DNA of 64,000 nt from Streptomyces sp. NBC_01750 (GTDB taxonomy: Bacteria > Actinomycetota > Actinomycetes > Streptomycetales > Streptomycetaceae), in the NCBI RefSeq assembly GCF_035918095.1, contig NZ_CP109137.1, positions 1,364,001-1,428,000 on the forward strand. The letters are read 5' to 3'. Shown here in pieces: positions 51,801 to 60,354 of the stretch. The position numbers were made by a program, and so were the translations under genes. The notes under the pieces were generated by a model. The model saw only the letters and a list, made by a program, of their open reading frames with translations, searched no databases and had not been told where the DNA came from. Position 1 is the stretch's first letter. Every line of letters starts with the position of its first letter.

Positions 51801-52224
51801 TCTCCTCGCCGATCTCCTGGTGCGAGCGGCTCAGCGCCTGCCACTCTCCGGTCCCGGCGTCGTACTCGCGCAGCCAGCTCTGGGCCCGCTCGGTGGTGAA
51901 GCCTTTGCCGTTCTTCTTGCGACGGGGCTGGGCCGGACGGCGTTTGATCTCCAGTCGCCGTCCGCCCACGGTCAGTTCGAGGCACACCTCGGTGGAGGTG
52001 TCCGGCGGGGCGTGGTCGCTGCGCAGCGAGGCGCCGGGGCTCTGCCGTGCGCCAGGCACCGCGCCGTACAGGGCGAAGCAGACCGCGTCGAGGACGGAGG
52101 TCTTGCCGGCTCCGGTCGGTCCGTGGAGCAGGAAGATCCCGGCGGTGGACAGCATGTCGAAGTCGATCTGCTGGCTGGAGCCGAAGGGGCCGAAGGCGGT
52201 GACGGTCAGCTGGTGCAGTCTCAC
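48853..52224 (-). CDS. sbcC: SbcC exonuclease subunit with a low-complexity insertion
   Basis: 1123 aa SMC-like ATPase subunit of the SbcCD (Rad50-Mre11 type) nuclease, which cuts DNA hairpins and protein-blocked ends. Walker A is HGPTGAGKTSVLDAVCFALY near residue 36. The zinc hook CAVC lies at about residues 516-520 in the coiled coil. The ABC signature LSGGETFFASLALALGLADV and Walker B TLFIDEGFGSLD are near the C-terminus. Between about residues 580 and 700 there is a Gly/Arg/Asp/Ala-rich block with internal similarity (TAGSSARRADMAAEDD and ADSSAPCADVAAEEDD), not expected in this family. The start overlaps sbcD by 4 bp. Confidence 0.93.
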   Translation of the reverse strand: MRLHQLTVTAFGPFGSSQQIDFDMLSTAGIFLLHGPTGAGKTSVLDAVCFALYGAVPGARQSPGASLRSDHAPPDTSTEVCLELTVGGRRLEIKRRPAQPRRKKNGKGFTTERAQSWLREYDAGTGEWQALSRSHQEIGEEITQLVGMSRDQFCQVVLLPQGDFARFLRADAEARGRLLGRLFDTRRFAAVEERLAEQRRVAEQQVRAGDERLLAIAHRMEQAAGAAAGDWPLPQRQPGDPGLADAVLAWAAVARAGARETLDIADCALAATESRQAAARHALDAERELARLQQRYEDARQRAEALEARRPEREELQTRLARARKAELVEPALRLREDADREHRGADADRERARSALPPDLAEAGADQLAGLERKLRQDLGGLEAARRAERRSAEITRERTDLDRQARADDDIIQDAAGWLSGWEGVRRSHQERIVASQEAATRAESLAGRLEPARRRLRAASERDRLATRTEEAEEQLRTARDRANSARENWLDLKERRLRGIAAELAAGLVPGLPCAVCGSAEHPAPARAGDGHVDRAAEEAAYQDSARADGTKADAERELAVVREAFTTARDAARLTPTAPGARGEAGSRAAGGPEGAGPGDAIERANAGRGPADGELDTRRGGVGRAESVTGDGRDTAGSSARRADMAAEDDAGRPGAPRGDVGRGVESAGLDGAMGPDRADSSAPCADVAAEEDDPDAGQLRTLVEQMEREHTEAHGLAAGMHAARETLDRAEREREERLGAQQQAERRAAARTSRREALDREQAALESELARARGGAGSVAEHAALLERRVRLLAEAAEAVRSAEAGAQHLKEADDRLADAAFRAGFDTPRAAAAALLGDAQQRDLQHRMDAWQTEAAAVADRLAESDTRSAAEHTAADPEAARAAHDAAERALRDAASGLAAARDRCAELARLSRQAVAEVRRLGPLREEYDRVARLAGLTAGTSADNERKMRLESYVLAARLEQVAAAATARLQRMSSGRYTLVHSDARVGGKRSGLGLHVVDAWTGSERDTATLSGGETFFASLALALGLADVVTDEAGGVQLDTLFIDEGFGSLDDQTLDDVLDVLDSLRERDRSVGIVSHVADLRRRIPAQLEVVKDRHGSAVRLRAAPLSG

Positions 52225-53387
52225 CGGGCCACCTCGCGCACGCCCTCGTCCACCCGTACGTCCTCGAAGGCTCCGCGCAGCACGGTGCGTTCCCGGTCGT
52301 CGGGTCCGCTGCCGCCGCGCACATGAGCCACGAAGTCCTCCGCGATCTGCTGGTCGCTGCGTCCCTTCAGCCGCTGTGCGTACGAAGTGGCGGTGTCCTC
52401 GTCGGAGCGCTCGGGCTCGAAGACGAGACTCAGGGTGTGCGGGAACCGCTCGGTGAGGCGCGCCATCGGTTCGGCCGGGCGCACCGGATCGGTGAGGGTC
52501 GCTTCCACGAACGACTGCTCGTGCCGGACCAGCGCCGGTTCGCCGAGCAGTTCGTCCAGGGTGCCGCGCAGCCGGGCGAGGGCCCGCGGGACGGGACAGT
52601 CGACGCGCTCGGCGCTGAGTTCACCCTGCGCCCCGAGGTCGATGAGCCACATCGTCTTGCGGTGGTGGGTCTCCGAGAAGGAGTAGGCGAGCGGGGATCC
52701 TGAGTAGCGCACGCGCTCCGTGATGGTCTGGCAACCGTGCAGATGCCCGAGCGCGACATAGTCGACGCCGCGGAACACGGCGGAGGGGACGGCGGACACC
52801 CCTCCGACGGTGATGTCCCGTTCACTGTCGCTCTCTTCACCGCCCGCGACAAAGGCATGCGCGAGGGCGACGGACCTGGTGCCCTCCTCACGCGTCGAGA
52901 GATCGGCCCGTACGCGCTCCATCGCCGCACCGAGTACGGCTTCGTGTGCCGCCTTCTCCGTCCTGAACTCCCCCTTCACCAGGGAGGGTTCGAGATACGG
53001 CAGTCCGTAGCAGGCGACCGTGCCGTGTGCGTCGCTCAGCAGCACGGGGGTCCCGCACCCCGCCGGATCGGTGCGTAGATGTATGCCGGCGCGCTCGATC
53101 AGCCCCGCGCCGACGCCGAGTCTGCGCGCCGAGTCGTGGTTCCCGGAGATCATCACGGTCGGCACGCCCGCGGCGGCCAGCCGGTGCAGCGCCTCGTCGA
53201 AGAGCTCGACGGCCGCGAGCGGCGGCACGGCCCGGTCGTAGACATCTCCCGCGACCAGCACCGCGTCCACGTCGCGTTCGCGCACCGTCGCCACCAGGTG
53301 GTCGAGGAACGCGGCCTGGGCGTCGAGCATGCTCACCCGGTGGAACGCCCGCCCCAGGTGCCAGTCCGACGTATGCAGGAATCTCAT
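52221..53387 (-). CDS. sbcD: SbcD exonuclease subunit
   Basis: 388 aa Mre11-like metallophosphoesterase. Motifs: HTSDWHLGRAF (Asp and His metal ligands), VLVAGDVYDRAVP, VMISGNHDSARRLG and the ALGHLHGCQTI His pair. The C-terminal capping domain follows, with FVEATLTDPVRPAEPMARLT. It partners SbcC, with which it overlaps by 4 bp, as in most sbcDC operons. Confidence 0.95.
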   Translation of the reverse strand: MRFLHTSDWHLGRAFHRVSMLDAQAAFLDHLVATVRERDVDAVLVAGDVYDRAVPPLAAVELFDEALHRLAAAGVPTVMISGNHDSARRLGVGAGLIERAGIHLRTDPAGCGTPVLLSDAHGTVACYGLPYLEPSLVKGEFRTEKAAHEAVLGAAMERVRADLSTREEGTRSVALAHAFVAGGEESDSERDITVGGVSAVPSAVFRGVDYVALGHLHGCQTITERVRYSGSPLAYSFSETHHRKTMWLIDLGAQGELSAERVDCPVPRALARLRGTLDELLGEPALVRHEQSFVEATLTDPVRPAEPMARLTERFPHTLSLVFEPERSDEDTATSYAQRLKGRSDQQIAEDFVAHVRGGSGPDDRERTVLRGAFEDVRVDEGVREVAR

Positions 53388-53429
53388 GATCCTCGAGAGT
53401 AGTGGTGAGGTCGGACATCACAGGCGGCT

Positions 53430-54056
53430 TCAGGCATCTCCGTACGCTTCACCGCCGAGCTCCAGTCCCGCCGTCCCCGCCGTGGCATCGGCCAGCCAGG
53501 ATCGGAAATCGTCGATGTCGGCGTCGGGCAGCCCGATCTCGATGGTGACGGCCTCCCCATACCGCACCTCGCGCACATCCCGCCCGGTCGCCCGCAGATC
53601 GTTCTCCAGTTTGCCCGCCCGCTGGTGGTCGACGGTGACGGTGGCCAGCCGGAAGCGCTGCCTGGTGAGGGTGCCGAGCGCGTCCAGGGCTTCGCCGACC
53701 GCCCCGCCGTATGCCCTGATCAGCCCGCCCGCGCCGAGTTTCACACCGCCGTAGTAACGAGTGACGACAGCAACGACATAACGGACTTCTCGCCGCAGCA
53801 GCATCTGCAACATGGGTACGCCCGCCGTGCCGCCCGGTTCACCGTCGTCGCTCGCCTTCTGCACGGCGGCGTCGGCACCGATGACGTACGCGAAGCAGTT
53901 GTGGGTGGCGGTCGGGTGCTCCTTGCGGATGCGTGCGACGAAGGCCTGCGCCTCCTCCTCGGTGGCGGCCGGGGCGAGCGCGCAGATGAAGCGCGATCTG
54001 TTGATCTCGGTCTCGTGCACGCCCTCGCGGGCGACCGTCCGGTACTGCTCCTGCAT
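53430..54056 (-). CDS. YigZ/IMPACT-family protein
   Basis: 208 aa. The N-terminal UPF0029 (Impact) domain contains RSRFICALAPAATEEEAQAF, ATHNCFAYVIG, SDDGEPGGTAGVPMLQML and VTRYYGGVKLGAGGLIRAYG. The C-terminal DUF1949 domain (TVTVDHQRAGKLENDLRATG) follows. It is related to regulators of Gcn2 in eukaryotes; the bacterial role is not settled. It follows the sbcDC pair on the same strand. Confidence 0.93.
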   Translation of the reverse strand: MQEQYRTVAREGVHETEINRSRFICALAPAATEEEAQAFVARIRKEHPTATHNCFAYVIGADAAVQKASDDGEPGGTAGVPMLQMLLRREVRYVVAVVTRYYGGVKLGAGGLIRAYGGAVGEALDALGTLTRQRFRLATVTVDHQRAGKLENDLRATGRDVREVRYGEAVTIEIGLPDADIDDFRSWLADATAGTAGLELGGEAYGDA

Positions 54057-54118
54057 TCCGCCACCCTATGCGCCGCCCGGAGGGGAATGCTCCGCGCCGG
54101 CCGCCCGTTGTCCCGGGC

Positions 54119-54526
54119 ATGTACGCAGACGCAGAGACGATCCGCAGAATCCTTACCTCGACGGGCGACACCTGGGCGGTGGTCGGCCTGTCCAGCAACG
54201 AGGCGCGGGCCGCACACGGGGTCGCCGACGTCCTCCAGCGCTACGGCAAGCGCATCGTGCCGGTGCACCCCAAGGCCGAGACGGTCCATGGCGAGCAGGG
54301 TTACGCCGCGCTCGCCGACATCCCCTTCGAGGTCGATGTGGTCGATGTCTTCGTCAATTCCGGCCTGGCGGGTCCGGTCGCGGACGAGGCCGCCGCGATC
54401 GGCGCGAAGGCGGTCTGGTTCCAGCTGGGTGTGATCGACGAGGATGCGTACGAGCGCACCCGCGCGGCCGGTCTCGACATGGTCATGGACCGCTGCCCGG
54501 CCATCGAGATCCCACGGCTCGGCTGA
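54119..54526 (+). CDS. CoA-binding domain protein
   Basis: 135 aa, a single Rossmann-like CoA-binding domain (TWAVVGLSSNEARAAHGVAD, RIVPVHPKAETVHGEQGYAA, VDVFVNSGLAGPVADEAAAI, KAVWFQLGVIDEDAYERTRA). Small CoA-binding proteins of this type are common but their physiological role is unclear. It precedes the AAC(3)-family gene by 28 bp and is likely in the same operon. Confidence 0.93.
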   Translation: MYADAETIRRILTSTGDTWAVVGLSSNEARAAHGVADVLQRYGKRIVPVHPKAETVHGEQGYAALADIPFEVDVVDVFVNSGLAGPVADEAAAIGAKAVWFQLGVIDEDAYERTRAAGLDMVMDRCPAIEIPRLG

Positions 54527-54554
54527 GCGCCGACCAGCGGAGGGGGAACCGCAT

Positions 54555-55376
54555 TTGAGCACGATCCACAGCGCCGGGCAGCTGGCCGCGCAACTGGCCG
54601 GGCTGGGTGTCGAGCCGGGCGGCGTCCTGATGGTGCACGCCTCGCTGCGCACGGTGGGCGCGGTGGAGGGTGGTCCCGTGGCTGTGGTCCACGCCCTGCG
54701 CACGGCCCTCGGTCCGCAGGGCACGCTGGTGGTGCCCTCCTTCACCACGGAGAACTCCGACACCTCCCCCAGCTACCGGGAGCGGGTGCGCGGTCTCGGC
54801 GAGAAGGACCGGGCGGCCGTACGGGCGAGCATGCCGCCGTTCGACAGGGCGGCCACGCCCGCACCGCTGATGGGCGCGCTCGCCGAGACGGTCCGGCTGT
54901 CTCCTGGGGCGCTGCGCAGCGGCCATCCGCAGACATCGTTCGCGGCGCTCGGCCCACGCGCCGGGCGGATCGTCGCCGACCACGACGCGGACTGCCATCT
55001 CGGCGAACGGTCGCCGCTGGCCCGGCTGTACGACGTGGGGGCCCAAGTGCTGCTCCTGGGTACGGGATTCGACACCTGCACCGCCTTTCATCTCGGCGAG
55101 TACCGGCTGCCGGGGCCGCCGATGCGCAGCTACCGCTGTGTGGTGTCCGCGAACGGCGGACACCGGTGGTGGGAGTACGAGGACGTGGATCTGGACGACA
55201 GCGATTTCGCGGCTCTCGGGGCGGACTTCGAACGCGGCCCGAGCGGCTCAGACGTACGGACGGGTCCGGTGGGTTCGGCGCACAGCCGACTGCTGCGCCT
55301 GGTCGACGCCGTCGACTTCGCGCAGGGCTGGCTGCGGGAGCACCGGACGGCGCGGGCGGTGCCGCCGACGGGCTGA
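54555..55376 (+). CDS. AAC(3)-family aminoglycoside N-acetyltransferase
   Basis: 273 aa starting from a TTG with a GGAGGGGG site. The family shape is visible: VLMVHASLRTVGAVEGGPVA, QGTLVVPSFTTENSDTSPSY, HPQTSFAALGPRAGRI, HLGERSPLARLYDVGAQVLL, GEYRLPGPPMRSYRC. The catalytic His and Asp fit the antibiotic acetyltransferase (YokD-type) superfamily. In Streptomyces such genes may self-protect or modify other amino sugars; substrate unproven. Confidence 0.9.
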   Translation: MSTIHSAGQLAAQLAGLGVEPGGVLMVHASLRTVGAVEGGPVAVVHALRTALGPQGTLVVPSFTTENSDTSPSYRERVRGLGEKDRAAVRASMPPFDRAATPAPLMGALAETVRLSPGALRSGHPQTSFAALGPRAGRIVADHDADCHLGERSPLARLYDVGAQVLLLGTGFDTCTAFHLGEYRLPGPPMRSYRCVVSANGGHRWWEYEDVDLDDSDFAALGADFERGPSGSDVRTGPVGSAHSRLLRLVDAVDFAQGWLREHRTARAVPPTG

Positions 55377-55391
55377 GCAGGGGGCCCGCGG

Positions 55392-55406
55392 AACCCCATC
55401 GGGGTT
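55392..55406. terminator. Short hairpin after the AAC(3)-family gene
   Basis: AACCCC-ATC-GGGGTT, a 6-bp perfect stem with a 3-base loop, 15 bp after the stop. It is weak as a terminator but well placed. Confidence 0.4.
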
Positions 55407-55482
55407 GTGGGGGGTGTATACCAAGCCCCCGGCGTGCGCCCATACTTGCCGCACATCGGTCCTCGTACGGGGGAGGCACCAG

Positions 55483-56346
55483 TTGGGCCAGCTGATTCGC
55501 ACCCGGGACGGCCGCGACCTCGCGGTGGAGCAACGCGGTAATCCCCGCGGCAGACCCGTGTTCCTGTTGCACGGCACCCCGGGCAGTCGGCTGGGACCGG
55601 CTCCGCGCAGTGCCGTGCTGTACCGGCTGGGGGTGCATCTGATCACCTTCGACCGTCCTGGGTACGGCGCTTCGGACCGTTTACCGGGGCGGCGGGTGGC
55701 CCATGTCGCGGCCGATGTCGAGGCGATCGCCGACGAGCTGGGGTTCGGTGAGTTCGCCGTCGTCGGACGGTCCGGCGGCGCGCCGCACGCACTCGCCTGT
55801 GCCGCCCTGATTCCGGAGCGCGCCGTACGGACGGCGGCGCTCGTCGGCCTGGCGCCGCGGGACGCGCAGGGCCTCGACTGGTTCGAGGGCATGACCGAGT
55901 CCAATGTCCGCGAGTACGTCAACGCGGCGGCCGGGCATCACCAGCTGACCGCCGCGCTGGAGTTCCGTACGGTGACGATCCGGGCAGACCCGACGGGCTC
56001 GGTCGCCGATATGCGCCGCGGACTGCCGGAATCGGACCGCGAGATCGTCGCCGACGCGGGCATCCGGGCCATGCTGGTGCGCAACTTCGCGGAGGGGCTG
56101 CGCAGTTCCGCGGACGGCTGGATCGATGACGTCATGGCGTTCAGTACCGACTGGGAGTTCAGGCCCGAGGACATCAGCGCACCGGTGCTGCTCTGGCACG
56201 GCGAGGACGACGTCTTCGCGCCGGTGCAGCACACCCGGTGGCTCGCCGAGCGTATTCCGGGTGCGCAGTTGGTGGTGGAGCGCGGAGCGGCGCACTTCGC
56301 GGCCCTGCGGGTGCTCACCCGCGTACTGAGCTGGGCCACTTCGTGA
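55483..56346 (+). CDS. Alpha/beta hydrolase with a TTA codon
   Basis: 287 aa from a TTG (GGGAGG six bases upstream). Oxyanion region VFLLHGTPGSRLG, nucleophile elbow GRSGGAPHA (Ser at about residue 90) and LLWHGEDDVFAP with the catalytic Asp; the His is at GAAHFAAL. The codon at 55681-55683 (Leu in SDRLPG) is TTA, so expression probably needs bldA tRNA. It converges on fxsT with only 36 bp between the stops. It may be a member of the FxS system or an independent developmental gene. Confidence 0.88.
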   Translation: MGQLIRTRDGRDLAVEQRGNPRGRPVFLLHGTPGSRLGPAPRSAVLYRLGVHLITFDRPGYGASDRLPGRRVAHVAADVEAIADELGFGEFAVVGRSGGAPHALACAALIPERAVRTAALVGLAPRDAQGLDWFEGMTESNVREYVNAAAGHHQLTAALEFRTVTIRADPTGSVADMRRGLPESDREIVADAGIRAMLVRNFAEGLRSSADGWIDDVMAFSTDWEFRPEDISAPVLLWHGEDDVFAPVQHTRWLAERIPGAQLVVERGAAHFAALRVLTRVLSWATS

Positions 56347-56382
56347 GCAGGCCGGCCCGCTTCGACGCAGACCGGCTGCCCC

Positions 56383-59300
56383 TCAGACCGGCTGTGGTTC
56401 GAGGTCGCGGTTGACGCGCCGCCAGGCGCGGGCCGCCTCGGTGATCGGATGCTCGATGCCCAGCTGCTTGGCGGTCAACTCGAGAACCTGAGCCCGCAGC
56501 TGCCTGCTCTCCTCCTCCCGGCCGGCCGAGCGCAGGGTGATCGCGAGATTGGACCGGCAGGCCAGTACATCCGGGTGAGTCGGCTTGTACCGCCGCAACA
56601 GTCCCTCCAGTGCGGCGCGTTCCCACAGCTCGGCCCGGTCCTGCTGACCGAGGTCGCCGTAGGCGTTGGCGAGGTTGATCGCGGTGCACAACGTGAAGGG
56701 ATGACGCGCTCCCAGCGCTGCCTCGAGCGCGGTACGGACGAGTTCGCCGGATTCCGCCGCCTCTGCCGCCGCACCGAGGCCGCGCTGGTAGATGGTCACA
56801 TTGTTGCGGCAGGCCAGCGTGAAGGGGTGGTCCTCGCCCAGCGTCTCCCGGTACCCGTCCAGGATCTGGTGGGCGAGATCCAGGGCCGCCTGCTTGTCGC
56901 CGACCGCCGAGTAGTCGGCGGCCAGATTGAGACCGCAGGCGAGGGCGTCGGGCACCTTCGTTCCGTACCGCTCCCGGTAGCGGCTGTACGTCTCCTCGGT
57001 GATGCGCTTCGCCTCGTGCGGGTAGCCGGCCTTGCGAAGGGAGACCGCGAGGCTCTTGGCGGTACGCAGCACCTCGGGCACATCCGCGTTCAGCACCCGC
57101 TCGAACGCGGCCACCACCTCCCGCAGGACCTGCACGGAGGACTGGTACTCGCCGGTCTCCCGCAGGTCACGGGCGAGATGCCCCTTGGTCGTCAGGGTGA
57201 ATGGATGGTCCACACCCAGCAACTCGCTGCGGCGCTCCACCGTTTCCTCGTCCAGCCGTCGCGCTCTCTCGCTGTCGCCGGTGAGCCGGTAGTCGATCGC
57301 GAGGTTGTTGGCCGCGATCAGGGTCCGCGGATGGTCCTCCCCGAAGATCCGGCGTAATCCGCGGTAGATCCGCTGGTCCCGTTCCAGCGCCTCGTCGAAC
57401 CTCCCGAGGGCCCGCAGATCAGCGGCCAGGCTGCCCGTGGTGATCAGAATGCTCGGGTGGTCGTCGTTGGGGTGGGTGTCGTGGAGCACACGGGTCTGCC
57501 GGGCGAGTGTGTCCTCGTCCATTTCGCGGGCCTCTTGGTACTTGCCCTGTGCCCGCAGCGCGTTGGCGAGTTCGAAGCGGATGTTCAGGGTCTGGAGGTC
57601 GTTCTCTCCCAGTTCACGGGTCCAGGTCTTGTTCAGCTGCAGCCCCAGCAGCCGGGCGCCCTCCAGTTCACCGCGCTTGAGCAGATAGCGGATTCGGTCG
57701 ACCATCAGCTGCCGTACGTTCTCCTCGTCGCAGTCCGCGATACCGGACGGACCGAGATGGGGCCAGATCAGGTCGAAACTCGGCCAGCTCTTGGGGTCGT
57801 TCACCGGATTGTCCCGTTCCACCTCCTCCGCCGGGCGGGCCTCCGCGAGCACGCGGTGCACTTCGTGCTTGGCCAGATCCTGTTCCTCCGGCGTGAGTCC
57901 GGCCCGGACGGCCGCCTGCACGAGCCGGTGGACCTGGATGCTGCTGTCCGCCGGGTCCACCTTGGCCAGTGCGAACCGGTTCAGCGTCTGGATGACCTTG
58001 CCCAGCATGTACCTTTCGCGAAGGTCGGGGTCGTAGGGCAGGAGCGACTGGAACATGGAGTCACTGCCGATGAGCTTCATCGAGATCGGCTCCGCGGAGA
58101 AGAAGGAGCAGAGCTCCAGCAGCCGCACCGCCGCCCTGGACTCCTTGCGGAGCCGCGCGATGGAGATGTTCCAGGTCGCGCCGATCTGGTCCTCGGGGTC
58201 GCCGAGGGACAGCACTTTGGTGCTCTGCTCCCTCAGCTGCTCCACATAGGAGTCCACCGGAGTGGCCGTCTCGGCGAGCCAGGCGGCAGCCACTTCCACC
58301 GCCAGCGGGAGGTCACCGACGGCCTCGGCGACCCGGTCGGCGTCCCGGGCAGGCAGTTTCGACACCCTTCGGCACAGGTGCTCCACGCTCTCGGCGCGGG
58401 TGAAGACCTCCACCTCCATCGGTTCCAGCCGCGTCGACACCGGCTTGTTGCGGCAGGTGGCGAGGATATGGCCGTAGACGCCGTCGGACAGCGGGCCGGT
58501 CTCCTCGGGCAGCAGGTCCAGCGCCCGGTCGAGATCCTCCACATTGTCGAAGATCAACAACCAGCGGGAGTACGGCACTCCGCGCCGCAGTGCCAGCAGC
58601 GCCGCCTGGGCCGCCTCGGCGACCACATCGCCGGCCCGCAGATCCAGCTCGGTGGCCAGCTCGGCAAGCGACGAAACCACTCGGTCGGGCTGTTCCGCCT
58701 CCACCCACCACACAAGGTCGTAGTCGGCGCGGAATCGGTGCGCGTACTCTCTGGCCACCTGCGTCTTGCCCACGCCGCCCAGCCCGTACAGGACTTGGGG
58801 GAACCGCCGGGCGGAGCGGGTGTCGCCGCGCAGCTGGTCGCGCAGCCGGTCCAGTACGGGAGCACGGCCGGTGAACCAGGCATGGCGGGGCCGCACATTC
58901 CACACCTTGGGTACGGCCCCGGGGTAGCGCACCCCGGAGTCCGTGTCCGTCGGCAGGGGCGAGCCGGCCCGATCCCCGCGGTCCAGCGCGGACAGCAGCG
59001 CCGTGGCCGCGTCGGCCTCGTCCAGCCGCACGAGGTCGACGACTCCCCGGCTGCTGATGGGCAGACTCAGCCGTACGTCGCCGACGCGTATCGGGAGCAG
59101 CTGACGGCGGCTGCCGGAGGAGTCGAGGCTCATGAACGACTCCCAGAGGTTCCCGGCCCGGCGCGAGCTGAGGAAGGCCTGCGAGACCACGGGGAGCACG
59201 CGGTACGCCCCGCCCGACGCGAATTCCCTTTCGACCAGGGCCGGATCCGCCGAACGGACGTCCACGGACATCACCTGGACTCCGTCGCGGGTGAGCACCC

Positions 59301-60354
59301 ATTCCAGCCAGTCGGCCCACATCTGGTCCTCGGCCACATACGGCACCACCACATTCGCCGGCGGCACCGGCCGTCGCCGCGTATAGGCCGCGACATGTGT
59401 GAGCCGTTCCGCCTCGTCGATCGGCGGCAGCGTACTCACCAGCCCGTCGGTGAGCACGGAGGCCAGCCGCTCGCAGGCGGTGAGCATCGAGCTGGAGATG
59501 TTCGGAGCGTCTCCGAAGGTCGCCAGAATCTCTTCGTAGGCATAGAACGGGCGGTACGGAACCTCCACCGATCCCCAGTAGTTGGCGAGTTCGTCTCTGC
59601 TCAGTCCGGCGGGAAGCCCGGGAAAGCTCTCCCTGGCCAGCGCCCGTCCGGCATCGGCCTTCTCCTTCTCGCCGTCGTCGATCCGCATCGGCACCGGCAG
59701 AATGCGGATGCGTTTGTCGTGGAAGCGCTCTTCGATGTCCCGGGCCACCGCTGAGGCACCGTCGATGCTCTGGTCGCTCAGGGTGAAGCAGACCACCAGG
59801 ACCTGCGGCATCTGAACGGTACAGATATCGGCGATATCGCTGAGTCCGGTCCTGCTGTCGATCAAGGTGTAGTCGTAGTGCCGGCGCATGTCCGCGCGCA
59901 TGGCGTCGAAGAACTGGCCGCCTCCGAAACGCTCGTAGAAGTCGTCCCAGTCCATCCTTCCGACGGTCGACGAATAGTCACGATTGCGCCGGCCGGCGGA
60001 GAGGAAGTCCAAGCTGCCGCCTTGCGGGAAGGCCCAGTTGAGGGAGGTCGCATGTGGCCTGACCCGCGCGTATTCACGGTGCCAGTCGGGTTCACGCTCC
60101 GCCGCCCGCCGGGCCTCCTCCTGGTATTCGGTGATCAGATTGATCAGCCCGGGAGTGGCCTCCAGGTCGGAAAGATCGAGGAACGGGTGGAAGAAGCGGT
60201 GCAGTCCCGGTGCTTCCAGGTCCCAGTCGACGGCCAGTACCCGATAGCCGTTCGCCGCCAGGATCCAGGCGACATTGGCCAGCGCCATGGTGCGGCCCGT
60301 GCCGCCCTTGTACGAGTAGAAAGTGACAATGGTCCCTTGACGGTTCTCCGTCAT
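56383..60354 (-). CDS. fxsT: FxSxx-COOH system NLR-like protein (FxsT): MinD/ParA-like, TIR-like, NB-ARC and TPR regions
   Basis: 1323 aa. Residues 10-320 form a MinD/ParA-like P-loop domain with a deviant Walker A (FYSYKGGTGRTMALANVAW) and VDWDLEAPGLHRFF. Residues about 330-465 resemble a TIR domain with poorly kept catalytic residues. An NB-ARC/STAND ATPase follows (about 490-860), with LYGLGGVGKTQVAREYAHRF and LLIFDNVEDLDRALDLLP. A TPR array (about 930-1300) with repeated FGEDHPRTL and LGVDHPFTL elements ends the protein. This is the TPR protein of FxSxx-COOH peptide clusters. Its start overlaps fxsC by 4 bp. A TTA codon is at 57355-57357. It is likely an ATP-dependent sensor or scaffold for the peptide pathway, but its role is not known. 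Confidence 0.88.
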   Translation of the reverse strand: MTENRQGTIVTFYSYKGGTGRTMALANVAWILAANGYRVLAVDWDLEAPGLHRFFHPFLDLSDLEATPGLINLITEYQEEARRAAEREPDWHREYARVRPHATSLNWAFPQGGSLDFLSAGRRNRDYSSTVGRMDWDDFYERFGGGQFFDAMRADMRRHYDYTLIDSRTGLSDIADICTVQMPQVLVVCFTLSDQSIDGASAVARDIEERFHDKRIRILPVPMRIDDGEKEKADAGRALARESFPGLPAGLSRDELANYWGSVEVPYRPFYAYEEILATFGDAPNISSSMLTACERLASVLTDGLVSTLPPIDEAERLTHVAAYTRRRPVPPANVVVPYVAEDQMWADWLEWVLTRDGVQVMSVDVRSADPALVEREFASGGAYRVLPVVSQAFLSSRRAGNLWESFMSLDSSGSRRQLLPIRVGDVRLSLPISSRGVVDLVRLDEADAATALLSALDRGDRAGSPLPTDTDSGVRYPGAVPKVWNVRPRHAWFTGRAPVLDRLRDQLRGDTRSARRFPQVLYGLGGVGKTQVAREYAHRFRADYDLVWWVEAEQPDRVVSSLAELATELDLRAGDVVAEAAQAALLALRRGVPYSRWLLIFDNVEDLDRALDLLPEETGPLSDGVYGHILATCRNKPVSTRLEPMEVEVFTRAESVEHLCRRVSKLPARDADRVAEAVGDLPLAVEVAAAWLAETATPVDSYVEQLREQSTKVLSLGDPEDQIGATWNISIARLRKESRAAVRLLELCSFFSAEPISMKLIGSDSMFQSLLPYDPDLRERYMLGKVIQTLNRFALAKVDPADSSIQVHRLVQAAVRAGLTPEEQDLAKHEVHRVLAEARPAEEVERDNPVNDPKSWPSFDLIWPHLGPSGIADCDEENVRQLMVDRIRYLLKRGELEGARLLGLQLNKTWTRELGENDLQTLNIRFELANALRAQGKYQEAREMDEDTLARQTRVLHDTHPNDDHPSILITTGSLAADLRALGRFDEALERDQRIYRGLRRIFGEDHPRTLIAANNLAIDYRLTGDSERARRLDEETVERRSELLGVDHPFTLTTKGHLARDLRETGEYQSSVQVLREVVAAFERVLNADVPEVLRTAKSLAVSLRKAGYPHEAKRITEETYSRYRERYGTKVPDALACGLNLAADYSAVGDKQAALDLAHQILDGYRETLGEDHPFTLACRNNVTIYQRGLGAAAEAAESGELVRTALEAALGARHPFTLCTAINLANAYGDLGQQDRAELWERAALEGLLRRYKPTHPDVLACRSNLAITLRSAGREEESRQLRAQVLELTAKQLGIEHPITEAARAWRRVNRDLEPQPV

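Noticed and set aside
48895..52326. A very long open frame on the plus strand opposite sbcC and the end of sbcD (1143 codons)
   Set aside because: It mirrors sbcC codon structure, gives a Gly/Pro/Arg-rich protein without domains, and the minus-strand gene is certain. GC-rich DNA often leaves the antisense frame open.
57457..59754. 765-codon plus-strand frame opposite fxsT
   Set aside because: It is a shadow of the real TPR/NB-ARC gene. No motif was found in it.
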